Shown here piece after piece: positions 8,938-17,145 of a stretch of 64,000 bases of DNA. The DNA lies in contig CAZUMS010000006.1 in assembly GCA_964621525.1 (NCBI GenBank), positions 62,001-126,000 on the forward strand, in the 5' to 3' direction. Position 1 is the stretch's first letter; each line of letters begins with the position of its first letter. Position numbers and translations under genes: made by a program. The notes under the pieces are model-generated. The model was given only the letters and a program-made list of their open reading frames with translations, was not told where the DNA came from and ran no database searches. This stretch comes from CAZMGV01 sp964621525 [NCBI: uncultured bacterium] (GTDB lineage: Bacteria > JAGRBM01).

Positions 8938-9168
8938 ATGAGCGAGCACATCGTCGATATCTCCGACCTCACGGAAGGGATGGTCAAGGCGGACACGTTC
9001 CCCTCGGCCTTGGACCGTCATGACTGGAACCAGTACCGGGGCGCGACGGTTTACCTCAAAGGTTGCGCCCCCACCTGGGCGTTCATGATGGCGGAAAAAC
9101 GGCTTGCCGCACTCGCCCGGCAGGTCTACTTCGGCGACCCCAAAGACGGTCCGGTCGAGATCCGCTAG
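8938..9168 (+). CDS. Small Csx3/Crn3-like protein
   Basis: A 76-residue protein starting MSEHIVDISDL. Its C-terminal half (VYLKGCAPTWAFMMAEKRL, then FGDPKDGPVEI) follows the pattern of Csx3: a strand ending Gly-x-x-Pro-x-Trp, a helix, then a strand ending Asp-Pro with a Gly-x-Val close. Csx3 (Crn3) proteins are ring nucleases or RNA-binding proteins of type III CRISPR systems. Here the histidine expected in the helix is replaced and no CRISPR array or cas gene lies in the window, so activity is doubtful. It shares a transcript with the Fe-S carrier. A plain hypothetical protein is the alternative. Confidence 0.5.
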   Translation: MSEHIVDISDLTEGMVKADTFPSALDRHDWNQYRGATVYLKGCAPTWAFMMAEKRLAALARQVYFGDPKDGPVEIR

Positions 9169-9196
9169 TTCCATAACGACCCCCACCTCCTTGTGA

Positions 9197-9233
9197 CAGG
9201 CGGCCCCGACGGCCGCCTGCGCTGCTTTTTTTC
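9197..9233 (+). terminator. Intrinsic terminator after Fe-S carrier/Csx3-like pair
   Basis: CAGGCGGCC (9197-9205) pairs perfectly with GGCCGCCTG (9211-9219) around a 5-nt loop. A T-tract follows at 9226-9232. It closes the 8516-9168 transcription unit. Confidence 0.85.
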
Positions 9234-9262
9234 TTGACTTGTGTAAATGGCCTGAGTAGAAC
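9234..9262 (+). promoter_or_regulatory. Sigma-70-type promoter for HU gene
   Basis: TTGACT (9234-9239) and TAGAAC (9257-9262) are spaced by 17 bp. The promoter starts immediately after the preceding terminator. It implies a leader of about 240 nt before the HU start codon. Confidence 0.55.
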
Positions 9263-9270
9263 GGAGCCAT

Positions 9271-9290
9271 ACATATATGGCACCATATGT
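9271..9290. promoter_or_regulatory. Operator-like dyad downstream of the HU promoter
   Basis: ATATGG (9275-9280) and CCATAT (9283-9288) form an inverted repeat with a 2-bp centre; ACATAT and ATATGT also pair at 9271-9276 and 9285-9290. It lies at about +5 to +20 from the inferred transcription start, a usual place for a repressor site. The rest of 9291-9512 is an untranslated leader in which I see no gene. Confidence 0.3.
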
Positions 9291-9512
9291 TTGACAGCGA
9301 ATGAGCGCTGCCAGAGGTGCCGGTAGTAAACAGGGAAAACGGGCAGGGGGCCCGGCCCGAGGACAGATCTAAAGTTCAATGCCGGTGTGGTGATCCGAAC
9401 CTTCTTCTCCAAAGTTCCCACCCATTACCACCACTCGCCACGCCGGCATTGTTTAAATCCAAACCCATTAACAACTCCTGCAGCGCAGGAACTTAAGACA
9501 AAGGAAAGAAAG

Positions 9513-9785
9513 ATGACGAAAGCAGAACTGGTTGGAAAAGTGGCCGAAGCGGCCGAAGGCGTGTCCAAGAAGCAGGTCGAAGAACTGATCGACGCGACGT
9601 TCGACGCGATTGCCGTCGCCGTGAAGAAGGAAAAGCGGTTCGCCGTCCCCGGCTTCGGCACGTTCACCGTGCGCAACCGCGCCGCCCGCACCGGCCGCAA
9701 CCCGCAGACGGGCGCGACCATCAAGATCAAGGCGTCGAAGACCGTCGGCTTCAAGCCGGCTCCGTCGCTCAAGGAAAAGCTCTGA
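9513..9785 (+). CDS. DNA-binding protein HU
   Basis: Nucleoid protein that bends and compacts DNA. The 90-residue product begins MTKAELVGKVAEAAEG and has the family signature GFGTFTVRNRAARTGRNPQTG, including the proline-tipped DNA-intercalating arm, followed by IKIKASKTVGFKPAPSLKE. The ATG at 9513 has a purine-rich AAGGAAAGAAAG just upstream. The RNPQTG arm fits HU rather than a specific IHF subunit. It is a single-gene unit with its own promoter, long leader and strong terminator. Confidence 0.97.
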   Translation: MTKAELVGKVAEAAEGVSKKQVEELIDATFDAIAVAVKKEKRFAVPGFGTFTVRNRAARTGRNPQTGATIKIKASKTVGFKPAPSLKEKL

Positions 9786-9895
9786 TCGCAGGGCGTTCCG
9801 AATAACCCGGATTTCAGATTGTCCGGGGGTGGCCGGATGTTAAACCCATAGCCCTCACCTACTTTTCGGTCATTCCCGGGCATTAATTCCAGAGG

Positions 9896-9932
9896 CCGCC
9901 GGTTCCCGCAAGGGAACCGGCGGTTTCTCTTT
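9896..9932 (+). terminator. Strong intrinsic terminator after HU gene
   Basis: A perfect 12-bp stem (CCGCCGGTTCCC 9896-9907 with GGGAACCGGCGG 9912-9923) closed by a GCAA tetraloop is followed by TTTCTCTTT. It lies between the convergent HU gene and the TatT-like gene. Confidence 0.85.
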
Positions 9933-9943
9933 CCCGTGCCGGT

Positions 9944-10744
9944 TCACTGGCAGACGGCGTTTTCGAAGGCGAACGGGGCGGAGTAGTCCACGGGTTTCGT
10001 ACGGCGCTTTTTCAGCTCCTCGCGCTTGTCGGCCGGGAGCTCGAGGCCGAGAACCGTCTGCAGGATGGCGATCCGGCAGTTGTTGAGCGAGGGAGCGGCG
10101 AGGGCGATGTCCGCATAACGGAGCGCCTTTTTCACGTCCTGTCCCCACAGCTTGGGGAGGGAGAAGTAGTACGTCGCGAGGAACACCTCGGCGCCGGCGC
10201 TTTCGATTCCGGGGGCGAGCTGCGATACCCGGAGCATCAGCTTTTCGACGTCTTTCGCCTGCGAGGCGGCCGCCCAGAAACTGAGCCGGTCCAGCACATG
10301 CCCCCAGCTCACGGAGAACCAGGAGAGGGCGAGGGCATCCTGCGTGTCGAACCCGGCGAGGTTGCCCGGCACGTCCCGGTAGGTATCGCGGAGCCGGAAA
10401 CTGCGTTCCCGGCTCCGCAGAGCCTGAAGCGCAAGAACCCGTGCCCGCTTGTAGTATTTTTCCGACTCGGGGTTTTCGGTGGCGGGCGCAAGATCGGCGT
10501 AGAGAAATGCCGCCCTGGCCCGGCACAGGAGCCCCGGCGTGTCCTTCGCCTTGTCGTCCATCCCGTAGGCGGCAAGCCCCGCCCAGTCGACCGCGAGCTT
10601 TTCACCGTCCCGTTTCAGGTAGCGGAGAAGTTCTCCCTCGCAGGGAGTGGCGGGCTTTGCCTCGCTGCCGGGAACATTATCGCTGGAGCGGGCGGTGCTG
10701 GTGAAAACGAGAACGGCGAAGAGGGTGGCAAGAAGCCGGTTCAT
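9944..10744 (-). CDS. TatT-like periplasmic helical protein (TRAP transporter T-component family)
   Basis: A 266-residue secreted protein; MNRLLATLFAVLVFTSTARS is a signal peptide. The middle shows EKYYKRARVLALQAL, then a Trp-containing LSWFSVSWGHVLD, then EVFLATYYFSLPKLWGQDVKKALRYADIAL. This succession matches the TatT family, whose Treponema member is a helical TPR-like trimer linked to a TRAP solute transporter. No TRAP subunits are nearby, so the partner is unknown. An in-frame GTG at 10753 would add three residues; the ATG at 10744 gives the better signal peptide. Confidence 0.6.
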   Translation of the reverse strand: MNRLLATLFAVLVFTSTARSSDNVPGSEAKPATPCEGELLRYLKRDGEKLAVDWAGLAAYGMDDKAKDTPGLLCRARAAFLYADLAPATENPESEKYYKRARVLALQALRSRERSFRLRDTYRDVPGNLAGFDTQDALALSWFSVSWGHVLDRLSFWAAASQAKDVEKLMLRVSQLAPGIESAGAEVFLATYYFSLPKLWGQDVKKALRYADIALAAPSLNNCRIAILQTVLGLELPADKREELKKRRTKPVDYSAPFAFENAVCQ

Positions 10745-10867
10745 GGAGCTCACGCCGTTACCATAGCGAACGGGCGGTGCACAATCCGGTGACGGGCGGT
10801 ACAGGCCCGATGGATTCCGTTTAATCCGGAAATAGCCTCCCGGCTGCGAAAGAGATAAGAAACGGAC

Positions 10868-11440
10868 ATGTCCGATGCGCCTTCAGAGCCCCAGACCCGG
10901 CCTCCGCCGCAGAAGTCCCGCACCCGGGTCGTGCTTGAAGCCCTGCTGTGGACGGCGGCCATCGTGCTCGCCTGGGTCTGGGGGCAGGGACGGGTCGCCC
11001 CCGACATCAAGGAAGGGAAGCCCGCTCCTGATTTCGCGCTTGTTTCGACCAGCGGCCGCCAGTTCCGCCTGTCGGACCACCGGGACAAGGTTATCGTTAT
11101 CAACTTCTGGGCGACCTGGTGCGGCCCCTGCCGGATGGAGCTCCCCGCCCTGAACGGGCTTTACCGGGAATACCCGCCGGAAAAATTCCTGCTCCTCGCG
11201 GTCGCGCTCCAGTCGGATCCGGAAGACGTGAAAGCCATGGCCCAGGAACTGAAACTCGAGATGCCGGTGTTGTTCGGCAACGGCACGGTGGACGAACAAT
11301 ACGGCATCCGGGGATTTCCCACGACCGTGATCGTCGGTCCCGGCGGCACGGTGCTCGATGTGTTCGGCGGTTACACGACGGAGTGGAGCCTGAAACGAGC
11401 GGTGGAAGCGGCGCTGAAGCTGAAGACGGAGGGAGCGTGA
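10868..11440 (+). CDS. Membrane-anchored thioredoxin-like protein (TlpA/ResA family)
   Basis: A 190-residue protein with one N-terminal membrane helix (about residues 20-40) and a periplasmic thioredoxin fold. The redox motif is WCGPC within FWATWCGPCRMELP, and the cis-proline is in RGFPTT. APDFALVSTSGRQFRLSDHRDK is the typical TlpA opening. It probably reduces disulfides in periplasmic proteins such as cytochrome c apoproteins, but no ccm genes adjoin it, so the substrate is open. Confidence 0.9.
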   Translation: MSDAPSEPQTRPPPQKSRTRVVLEALLWTAAIVLAWVWGQGRVAPDIKEGKPAPDFALVSTSGRQFRLSDHRDKVIVINFWATWCGPCRMELPALNGLYREYPPEKFLLLAVALQSDPEDVKAMAQELKLEMPVLFGNGTVDEQYGIRGFPTTVIVGPGGTVLDVFGGYTTEWSLKRAVEAALKLKTEGA

Positions 11441-11452
11441 GAGCCCGCCCCC

Positions 11453-12037
11453 TCACTCCTCCGGTTTCTCGCCTTTCCGGATGCGTTCGGCTTCCCTGAG
11501 CATGTTCTGAAAAACGTCCGCCTGTTCGCGGGCGTCCTCGAGCGCATGGTGCGTGTGCTTGAGCTGGCTCTGGATCCGCTTCGGCAGGCGGCTCTTCTGG
11601 GTATCGGTCCAGGTGGCTTCCTTCTGGGTGCTGCGCAAGCCGAGCCAGAATGCCTTGGCGTCCACGCACGAGTAGCCGAACGGACATTTCCCGAGAAACT
11701 TGAGGAAGTAGTAGTTCACGAACTGCCAGTCGAACGGCGCGTTGAAGGCGACGAGCAGCAGCTCCTGGTCCTTGTTAGCCCGATGCGCCTCGAGCCAGTC
11801 GGCAAACCGCTGCATCGCCTCGCGCGGATCGGATCCGTTTTCCTCGAAATGCTTCAGTGGAACGCCGACCACTTTCATGGAGTCGGGGTTCGTGTTTTTG
11901 CCGAGCGGTTTCAGCTCGGCGTAGAACTCGTCCTTCGTTTCAAGGTCTACGGCGCCGACCGAAAGCATGGAGTAGTCCGGCGTGAAGGTGCCGGAGGCTT
12001 CGATGTCGACGGAGATGTAGCGGTAGGTTTTCGCCAT
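11453..12037 (-). CDS. DEDDh 3'-5' exonuclease family protein
   Basis: A 194-residue exonuclease domain of the DnaQ/RNase T superfamily. Acidic motif I is VDIEASG, motif II FNAPFDWQF and motif III HHALEDAREQADVF, giving the full D-E-D-H-D set. Substrate (DNA or RNA) is not clear from the sequence. The ATG at 12037 (MAKTYRYIS) was chosen because conservation begins there; the frame extends upstream without family-like sequence. It converges on the TlpA-like gene with a 12-bp gap. Confidence 0.85.
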   Translation of the reverse strand: MAKTYRYISVDIEASGTFTPDYSMLSVGAVDLETKDEFYAELKPLGKNTNPDSMKVVGVPLKHFEENGSDPREAMQRFADWLEAHRANKDQELLLVAFNAPFDWQFVNYYFLKFLGKCPFGYSCVDAKAFWLGLRSTQKEATWTDTQKSRLPKRIQSQLKHTHHALEDAREQADVFQNMLREAERIRKGEKPEE

Positions 12038-12199
12038 AGGGTGCCCGGCATAACACATGGGGAGAGCGCGGGCACGCGGTCGCGGAACGAGGCCCGGATT
12101 CAAACGTTATGAACGCCGCTCAAGCGGAATTTCGCTGCGGCCTTCCCGTTCCGGCAAGATAGGGATACGATGTCTCTATCTTCCCTCGAGGAGCATCAC

Positions 12200-13318
12200 A
12201 TGCCGCAGACCGAAGCGATCGAGCCGTCAAAACCAGCATCCCTGATCATCAAGGGCATCGACCAGCTCATGCACGCCTTCACGCTGCTCACGATCAGCCG
12301 CGTGGGGCGCGAGCTCCCGGCCGAAGAAAAAGTCCGGCTGATCCGCAACGTGCCGTACGTCAACGATGGCAGCCGGGCGCATCTTCTCGATGTGTGGCTC
12401 CCGGCGCCGTTTCCCGGTCTCTCGCCGGTCGTTATCTACATTCACGGCGGCGGCTTCGCGGTGGGCTCCAAGGACACGCACCGGATCGCAGGGCGCCAGT
12501 TTGCCCGGCGCGGCTGCGTGACGTTCATGCTGAACTACCGGCTCTCGCCGAAATACCCGTACCCGGCGAGCCTTGAGGACGTCTGCAAGGGCGTCGCCTG
12601 GGTCTACGACCACGTTCAGCACTACGGCGGCGACCCGAACAACATCGTCATCGCCGGCGAATCGGCGGGCGGCAATCTCACGACCATGATGGCGATCGTG
12701 AACAGCTACCGCCGGCATGAGCCGTTCGCCCGCGAGGTGTTCGACCGGAAGATCCCGCTGAAGGGCGTCATCCCCTGGTGCGGCTGGTACTACCTCCACC
12801 AGCATGAAGAGCAGAAAGAGCATCCGCGCTTCCGGTATTTCGTACCTATCATCCGCTACCTCGCCAGCATCTACGCGAACATGCCGCCCGAGAGCGATTC
12901 GCTCCGTGACGCGCCGCTCGCGCACCCGCTGGAAATCCTTAAAGGCCGCAAGGAGCCCGACCGGCCGCTGCCGCCGTTCTTCATCCCCATCGGCACGAAC
13001 GACCCGCTGTTCTACGATTCCAAGGCGCTGCGCGACCTTCTGGTGGAACGGGACGTCAAGGTGAAGTGGAAGGTGTATCCCGGCGAGCATCACGGCTTCC
13101 ACGTCATGCCGTTCATGCCAAGGTTCCGGGAATGCTGGCACGACGTCAGCGACTTTCTCGACGAGGTCGGTCTCAGGGACGACATGAAGCGGCAGCTCGA
13201 GGAGCGGAGCCGCGTGTCCGCCCGCGGGTCGGTGACGGCTCCGAAGCCGCAGGGGCGCAAGCCGGCGGGGCATTCGCGCCGGGGCCGGGGCCTTGGCGAG
13301 TTCGCCAGCCCGACCTGA
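12200..13318 (+). CDS. Alpha/beta hydrolase, hormone-sensitive lipase family esterase
   Basis: A 372-residue cytoplasmic esterase. The oxyanion-hole motif is IYIHGGGFAVG, the nucleophile serine is in AGESAGGN, the acid in IGTNDPLFYDS, and the histidine in GEHHGFH; together these define the bacterial HSL family. Natural substrates are probably short-chain esters. The C-terminal ~50 residues are basic and low in complexity and lie outside the fold. The ATG at 12200 was chosen over the in-frame ATG at 12170 because GAGGAG lies 6 nt upstream (12188-12193). Confidence 0.9.
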   Translation: MPQTEAIEPSKPASLIIKGIDQLMHAFTLLTISRVGRELPAEEKVRLIRNVPYVNDGSRAHLLDVWLPAPFPGLSPVVIYIHGGGFAVGSKDTHRIAGRQFARRGCVTFMLNYRLSPKYPYPASLEDVCKGVAWVYDHVQHYGGDPNNIVIAGESAGGNLTTMMAIVNSYRRHEPFAREVFDRKIPLKGVIPWCGWYYLHQHEEQKEHPRFRYFVPIIRYLASIYANMPPESDSLRDAPLAHPLEILKGRKEPDRPLPPFFIPIGTNDPLFYDSKALRDLLVERDVKVKWKVYPGEHHGFHVMPFMPRFRECWHDVSDFLDEVGLRDDMKRQLEERSRVSARGSVTAPKPQGRKPAGHSRRGRGLGEFASPT

Positions 13319-13348
13319 AAAGCCGTTTCCGTTGCGGAATGCCGGGGG

Positions 13349-14074
13349 TCAGTCGCGCCAGCGGAGCTCGAGTCCGAAGTTGTACCGGACGCCGGACAGG
13401 TCGAGCCCCTTGCCGCCGAAATTGTCGATCCAGGCGTACTGGATATTACTGAACAGGTAGAAGTTCTCGTAGCCGTCGGCCCGGAGCGAACGCTTGGCGC
13501 CCGAATCGAGATCGATCAGGTCGAACATCAGCCCGGCCGCACCCCACAGGCCGTACTTCACTCCCGTGACCTTGCCCTTGCCGGTCTGCCCGAAATCGTC
13601 GTGGAACACCCACGCCGCCGGTCCGCCTTCGACGTAGGGGACGAGGATCTGGTCCCGCACCCACTGGCCCCTGAACCTCACGCCCGCCTCGATGGGGAAG
13701 AGATACAGTTTCTCCACATTCAGGGTCCGCACGGTGGGGCTGGAGCCGGGGGCGCCGACGGGGATTCCGTCGGGCTGGTTTGTCGCCCAGGTATTGGCCG
13801 AGGGGCGTCCGAAACCGGCAATGAGCAGCGCGTCCGTGAGCGGCGCGACGTTGAGGCCGAGCCGCAGGCGGCCGAGGTAAGTGCTCTTGCCGAAGAACGC
13901 CGAGTAGTTGTCTTCTTTCGTCCGGAGCCAGAGGAAATCCGCTCCGAGCCAGTAGGGGGCTTTGGGGTCGATCCGCTTCTTTTCGCCGTACTGGGCGTGA
14001 GCCGTGGAAGGCAGAACGGCGCAGGCCGCGATGAACAGCGCCGCCAGCAGCCGGCCTCTGCTTCCGGTTTTCAT
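13349..14074 (-). CDS. Outer-membrane beta-barrel protein
   Basis: A 241-residue secreted protein with a signal peptide ending near AHAQYG. The rest alternates polar and hydrophobic residues in strands rich in Tyr, Phe, Trp and Gly (for example PYWLGADFLWLRT, YGLWGAAGLMFDLID) and ends RYNFGLELRWRD, a strand-like C-terminus typical of barrels inserted by the BAM complex. No specific family was recognised; it resembles small barrel proteins annotated in myxobacteria. It overlaps the upstream propeller protein gene by 4 nt and is translated from the same message. Confidence 0.65.
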   Translation of the reverse strand: MKTGSRGRLLAALFIAACAVLPSTAHAQYGEKKRIDPKAPYWLGADFLWLRTKEDNYSAFFGKSTYLGRLRLGLNVAPLTDALLIAGFGRPSANTWATNQPDGIPVGAPGSSPTVRTLNVEKLYLFPIEAGVRFRGQWVRDQILVPYVEGGPAAWVFHDDFGQTGKGKVTGVKYGLWGAAGLMFDLIDLDSGAKRSLRADGYENFYLFSNIQYAWIDNFGGKGLDLSGVRYNFGLELRWRD

Positions 14075-16287
14075 GCGCGGCTCCGTCTCCGGGCCCGGCG
14101 GCCCGCCGCGGCGAAGAGCACCACCAGCAGCACGGCGAGAACCGGGTCGGCAGTACCCATGGTGCAGCCTTTTTCGCCGATGATATCGAACAGGCCGATG
14201 CCGGCGTCGGGCATTCCCTCGCCCCGGGTTCCGGTGGCCGAAACGTTCCGGGCCTGATCCAGCGAATAGAGGTCAAACGTATAAACGACGAGGTTTGTGA
14301 GCCCGCCGATGCCGATGGAGGACTGGGTGGACGATTCGACGTTCACGACGAGGGGCACCGGTATAAACTCGTTCGGGGATTCGGCGAGAGTCGTCTCGCT
14401 GGAGCCGTCCACGGTGACGACCCGGCGTTCGGGATCTCCCGGCTCGGGGAAGTCGGCAGCGAAGCTTTCGATCACCGTGCCGTCGTCCTGGGTCTCGACG
14501 GTCTGCAGGAACACGACCCGGTAGCCGCTGATCCCGGACGAGACGCCGTTTTCGGGATCGGCCGGGTCGGTGCCGGGGCTGATCTCGAGGACGATGCGCC
14601 GGTCGTCGGAACCGGAGTTCCGGATGCCGGGCGGCTCGGGCGGGAGCGAGTCGAGGGGCACGGTGACCAGCCGGCGGCCGTAGTTGCCGTCCGTGTCGCG
14701 GGCCTCCACCAGTACCTGGATGATCTCGTTCGTGTCCGGTTCGGCGATGTCGTTCGTGATCAGCTCGTCCAGCGTCAGGTTGAAGCCGGGGCTCGTGCCG
14801 GTGACGGCGCCGCTCTCGGAGAGCGCGATGAACGGCAGGGTGTCGTCGATGCGGGCGGAGCCACGCACGGCGGAGGTCGATTCGTCGCCCGTCACCCGGA
14901 CCGCCGTCTCCTGGACCGCGAGCCCCAGGGGATCGTCCTCGTTTCCGGAGATCGCCGGGGGAGTCGCCGCCCCGCTTGCGAAGAACGGATTGTCCGTGAA
15001 GACGGAAACGACGTCGGAGCCCCCGATGGCCGAAAAATTCGGGACGAACAGGTAGCCGGCGTCGAAGCTCATCTGGAGGGGGATTCCCGCCGGGGCAATG
15101 GAAGCGGAGGTCCCTGCCTGCCCGGCGATGACATACTCGATGTTGTTGCCGGTGGCGGGAGTCGCGTCCGTCGCCACGAGCGGCGCGCAGTCGGGCGCCA
15201 CGGTGGAGCTGTTCGTGTCGATGCTTTCAACCCGGATCATCTGGATTCCGGACCCGCTTGAGCGCGAATTCAGAACGGCGATCCAGGCTTCGCCCGCCGT
15301 CGAGGTGTCGTCGAAGGCGAGCGCCGCCGCATGACTGGCCGCCGTGGTGCTCGTGAGCGGGATGGCCTTGAGATTCGTCCCGCTGGCGGTGCAGAGCGGG
15401 TCGATGACCGGGCTTGAACCCGAATCGAAGACGCTGTCGTCGGTGTTGACGCCGAAAATCCCGTGGCTCTCGTCGTCCACATAGAACAGGACGTCGTCCT
15501 CTTCAGGGTGCGGGAGCAGCATCCGGCCCCTTCCCGTGGAACCCGACACGATGGTCCGGGTCAGGTTGGTGCCGTTATTCTCGATCCGCGTGAGGAGGCC
15601 GTCCTCGCAGCCCACGTAGGTGAACGAACCCTGCCGGGCCATGGAGAGCGCCGGGCGGACCGGTGTGCCTGTGGACGGCGAGGAGTTGTCGCACACCCGG
15701 ATATCGCCCGCCGAAGTGGGAGATCCGGAAGTGAAATCGATCCGGGTGTTGATGTCTCCGGCGACGGAAATCTTCGAGACGGTTCCCTCGTAGTTCAGGA
15801 CCCAGAGTGTCGTTCCGTCCAGCAGCAGGGAGACGGGTCTCGGCGACGACGTGGAGCCGAACTCATTGGACGATCCCCCAGTGATGGTACCGAGGACGGA
15901 CGGTTTTCCGGTGGCCGTGTCGAGACGGAGGACGGTGATCCGGTTGTTGCCGGCGTTGGCGACGTACGCGCGGGTCGTGCCGGCGGCGATGGCGACCGGG
16001 TCGTTGAAATCCGTCGAATCGCCGATCTTCTCGGCGGCGGCGGATTTTTTCCATTCGTAGGTGTCGAACAGATGGACGGCGCCGGGGTTCCCCCGGAAGG
16101 CGGCGATCAGCCAGCGCGAGCCCGGTACCTGGGCCACGGCGAACGCCTGGGTCAGGCTGGTCGAACTGGAAAGGAAGGCCTTTTCCTCATTCGGCTCCGC
16201 CTGCACGGAACCAGCAGCCAGCATCAGCACGCAGAGTGCGGCCGCCAGCGAGGCCCTGTATTTCCCCGAGTTCTTCAAGCTCATCAA
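14071..16287 (-). CDS. Surface beta-propeller protein with C-terminal sorting tail
   Basis: A 738-residue exported protein. After a signal peptide (to about residue 30) come YVTN/NHL-like propeller blades (RAYVANAGNNRITVLRLD, TLWVLNYEGTVSKIS). From about residue 540 there is a fibronectin-like or Ig-like region (PPEPPGIRNSGSDDRRIVLEISPG). The end is a tripartite tail: a lone Cys in KGCTMGTADP, a hydrophobic helix, and a basic end RRARRRSRA. This layout matches MYXO-CTERM-type sorting tails, in which the Cys is processed after cleavage. The gene leads an operon with the beta-barrel and may be displayed through or beside it. Ligand and role are unknown. Confidence 0.65.
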   Translation of the reverse strand: MMSLKNSGKYRASLAAALCVLMLAAGSVQAEPNEEKAFLSSSTSLTQAFAVAQVPGSRWLIAAFRGNPGAVHLFDTYEWKKSAAAEKIGDSTDFNDPVAIAAGTTRAYVANAGNNRITVLRLDTATGKPSVLGTITGGSSNEFGSTSSPRPVSLLLDGTTLWVLNYEGTVSKISVAGDINTRIDFTSGSPTSAGDIRVCDNSSPSTGTPVRPALSMARQGSFTYVGCEDGLLTRIENNGTNLTRTIVSGSTGRGRMLLPHPEEDDVLFYVDDESHGIFGVNTDDSVFDSGSSPVIDPLCTASGTNLKAIPLTSTTAASHAAALAFDDTSTAGEAWIAVLNSRSSGSGIQMIRVESIDTNSSTVAPDCAPLVATDATPATGNNIEYVIAGQAGTSASIAPAGIPLQMSFDAGYLFVPNFSAIGGSDVVSVFTDNPFFASGAATPPAISGNEDDPLGLAVQETAVRVTGDESTSAVRGSARIDDTLPFIALSESGAVTGTSPGFNLTLDELITNDIAEPDTNEIIQVLVEARDTDGNYGRRLVTVPLDSLPPEPPGIRNSGSDDRRIVLEISPGTDPADPENGVSSGISGYRVVFLQTVETQDDGTVIESFAADFPEPGDPERRVVTVDGSSETTLAESPNEFIPVPLVVNVESSTQSSIGIGGLTNLVVYTFDLYSLDQARNVSATGTRGEGMPDAGIGLFDIIGEKGCTMGTADPVLAVLLVVLFAAAGRRARRRSRA

Positions 16288-16435
16288 AGGTAGTGGGTAA
16301 AAAAATGAAGTAAAATACTTCAGATCACGATTTATCCGTTTTCATGAGGGATTCACGGGGGTTTCAAGGCGGCTGGTCACAATTTGGAGGTGTAATCCTC
16401 TGTTTTCCTCTTCCTGATCTTCCTCCCAACAAAGC

Positions 16436-16470
16436 GCGTTTCCCCCGGCCCAAACAGCCGGGGGAAACGC
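16436..16470 (-). terminator. Intrinsic terminator after precorrin-2 dehydrogenase gene
   Basis: GCGTTTCCCCCGGC (16436-16449) pairs perfectly with GCCGGGGGAAACGC (16457-16470), a 14-bp stem. The T-run on the minus side is short (GCTTTGTT). Positioned 4 bp after the gene at 16474. The remaining 16288-16435 is the promoter region of the propeller gene; no further feature was seen. Confidence 0.7.
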
Positions 16471-16473
16471 CTT

Positions 16474-17145
16474 TCAGAGGAGCCCCCTGAGAAATCCCGC
16501 CGCCGGGGCTTTCGCGCCCAGAACCACCCGGATGGCCTTGACGGCCGCCTTCCGGTCCCGCTTCAACACCGCCCGTTCCAGCGGTCCCCGGACGAGGGCG
16601 CGGAATGCTTTTGCGTTATCGTCCGAATCCTCACCGCGTGATGTCTGCCAGCGGCGGATCCGTTCCAGCACGGCGGCATAACGCTCGAAGCCTTCGGGAA
16701 TCAGCCGCTCGGCCCGTTCGCGCAGCACGCGGGCGAGAGCGGGCGAGGCCCCTCCGGTGGAGAACGCCACCTGAATCTGCCCGCGCGTGATCGAGGACGG
16801 AACCTGAAAGTCTCCGGCTTTGGGGTCGGCCGCATCCTGGACCGGGATGCGGGCCCGGCGGGCGTCTTTAACGATCCGATGGTTCGTCTTGCGGTCGTTC
16901 GTGCAGGCAAACACGAGTACTGCCCCCTTCAGGTCTGCTGCCCGGTAATTCCGGCGGACCCAGTGGACGCGGCGGAGGTCTTCGGGGAGCAGAACCGAGG
17001 TTGGCGAGACCACCGTAACTCTAGCCCCGGCCCCGGCGAGCGTACGGGCCTTGCGGGCGCCGACAGGACCCGCACCGGCGATCAGCACTTTCTTCCCCTT
17101 GAGCTGAAGAAAGACGGGATAGAGCACGAAGAATCCTTTCAGCAC
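16474..17145 (-). CDS. Precorrin-2 dehydrogenase / sirohydrochlorin ferrochelatase domain protein
   Basis: Corresponds to the N-terminal half of CysG (Met8p type), which oxidises precorrin-2 to sirohydrochlorin with NAD and inserts iron for siroheme. About 223 residues. The NAD-binding loop is KKVLIAGAGPVGARKA; FACTNDRKTNHRI and FSTGGASPALARVLRE are family motifs. There is no methyltransferase domain and no other tetrapyrrole gene in the window. The start is unclear: GTG at 17145 has GGAG 7 nt upstream, while GTG at 17127 has AAAGGA 6 nt upstream. No ATG is suitably placed. Confidence 0.85.
   Translation of the reverse strand: MLKGFFVLYPVFLQLKGKKVLIAGAGPVGARKARTLAGAGARVTVVSPTSVLLPEDLRRVHWVRRNYRAADLKGAVLVFACTNDRKTNHRIVKDARRARIPVQDAADPKAGDFQVPSSITRGQIQVAFSTGGASPALARVLRERAERLIPEGFERYAAVLERIRRWQTSRGEDSDDNAKAFRALVRGPLERAVLKRDRKAAVKAIRVVLGAKAPAAGFLRGLL

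Noticed and set aside
9291-9319. Second HU promoter from TTGACA at 9291
   Set aside because: No acceptable -10 element at 16-18 bp.
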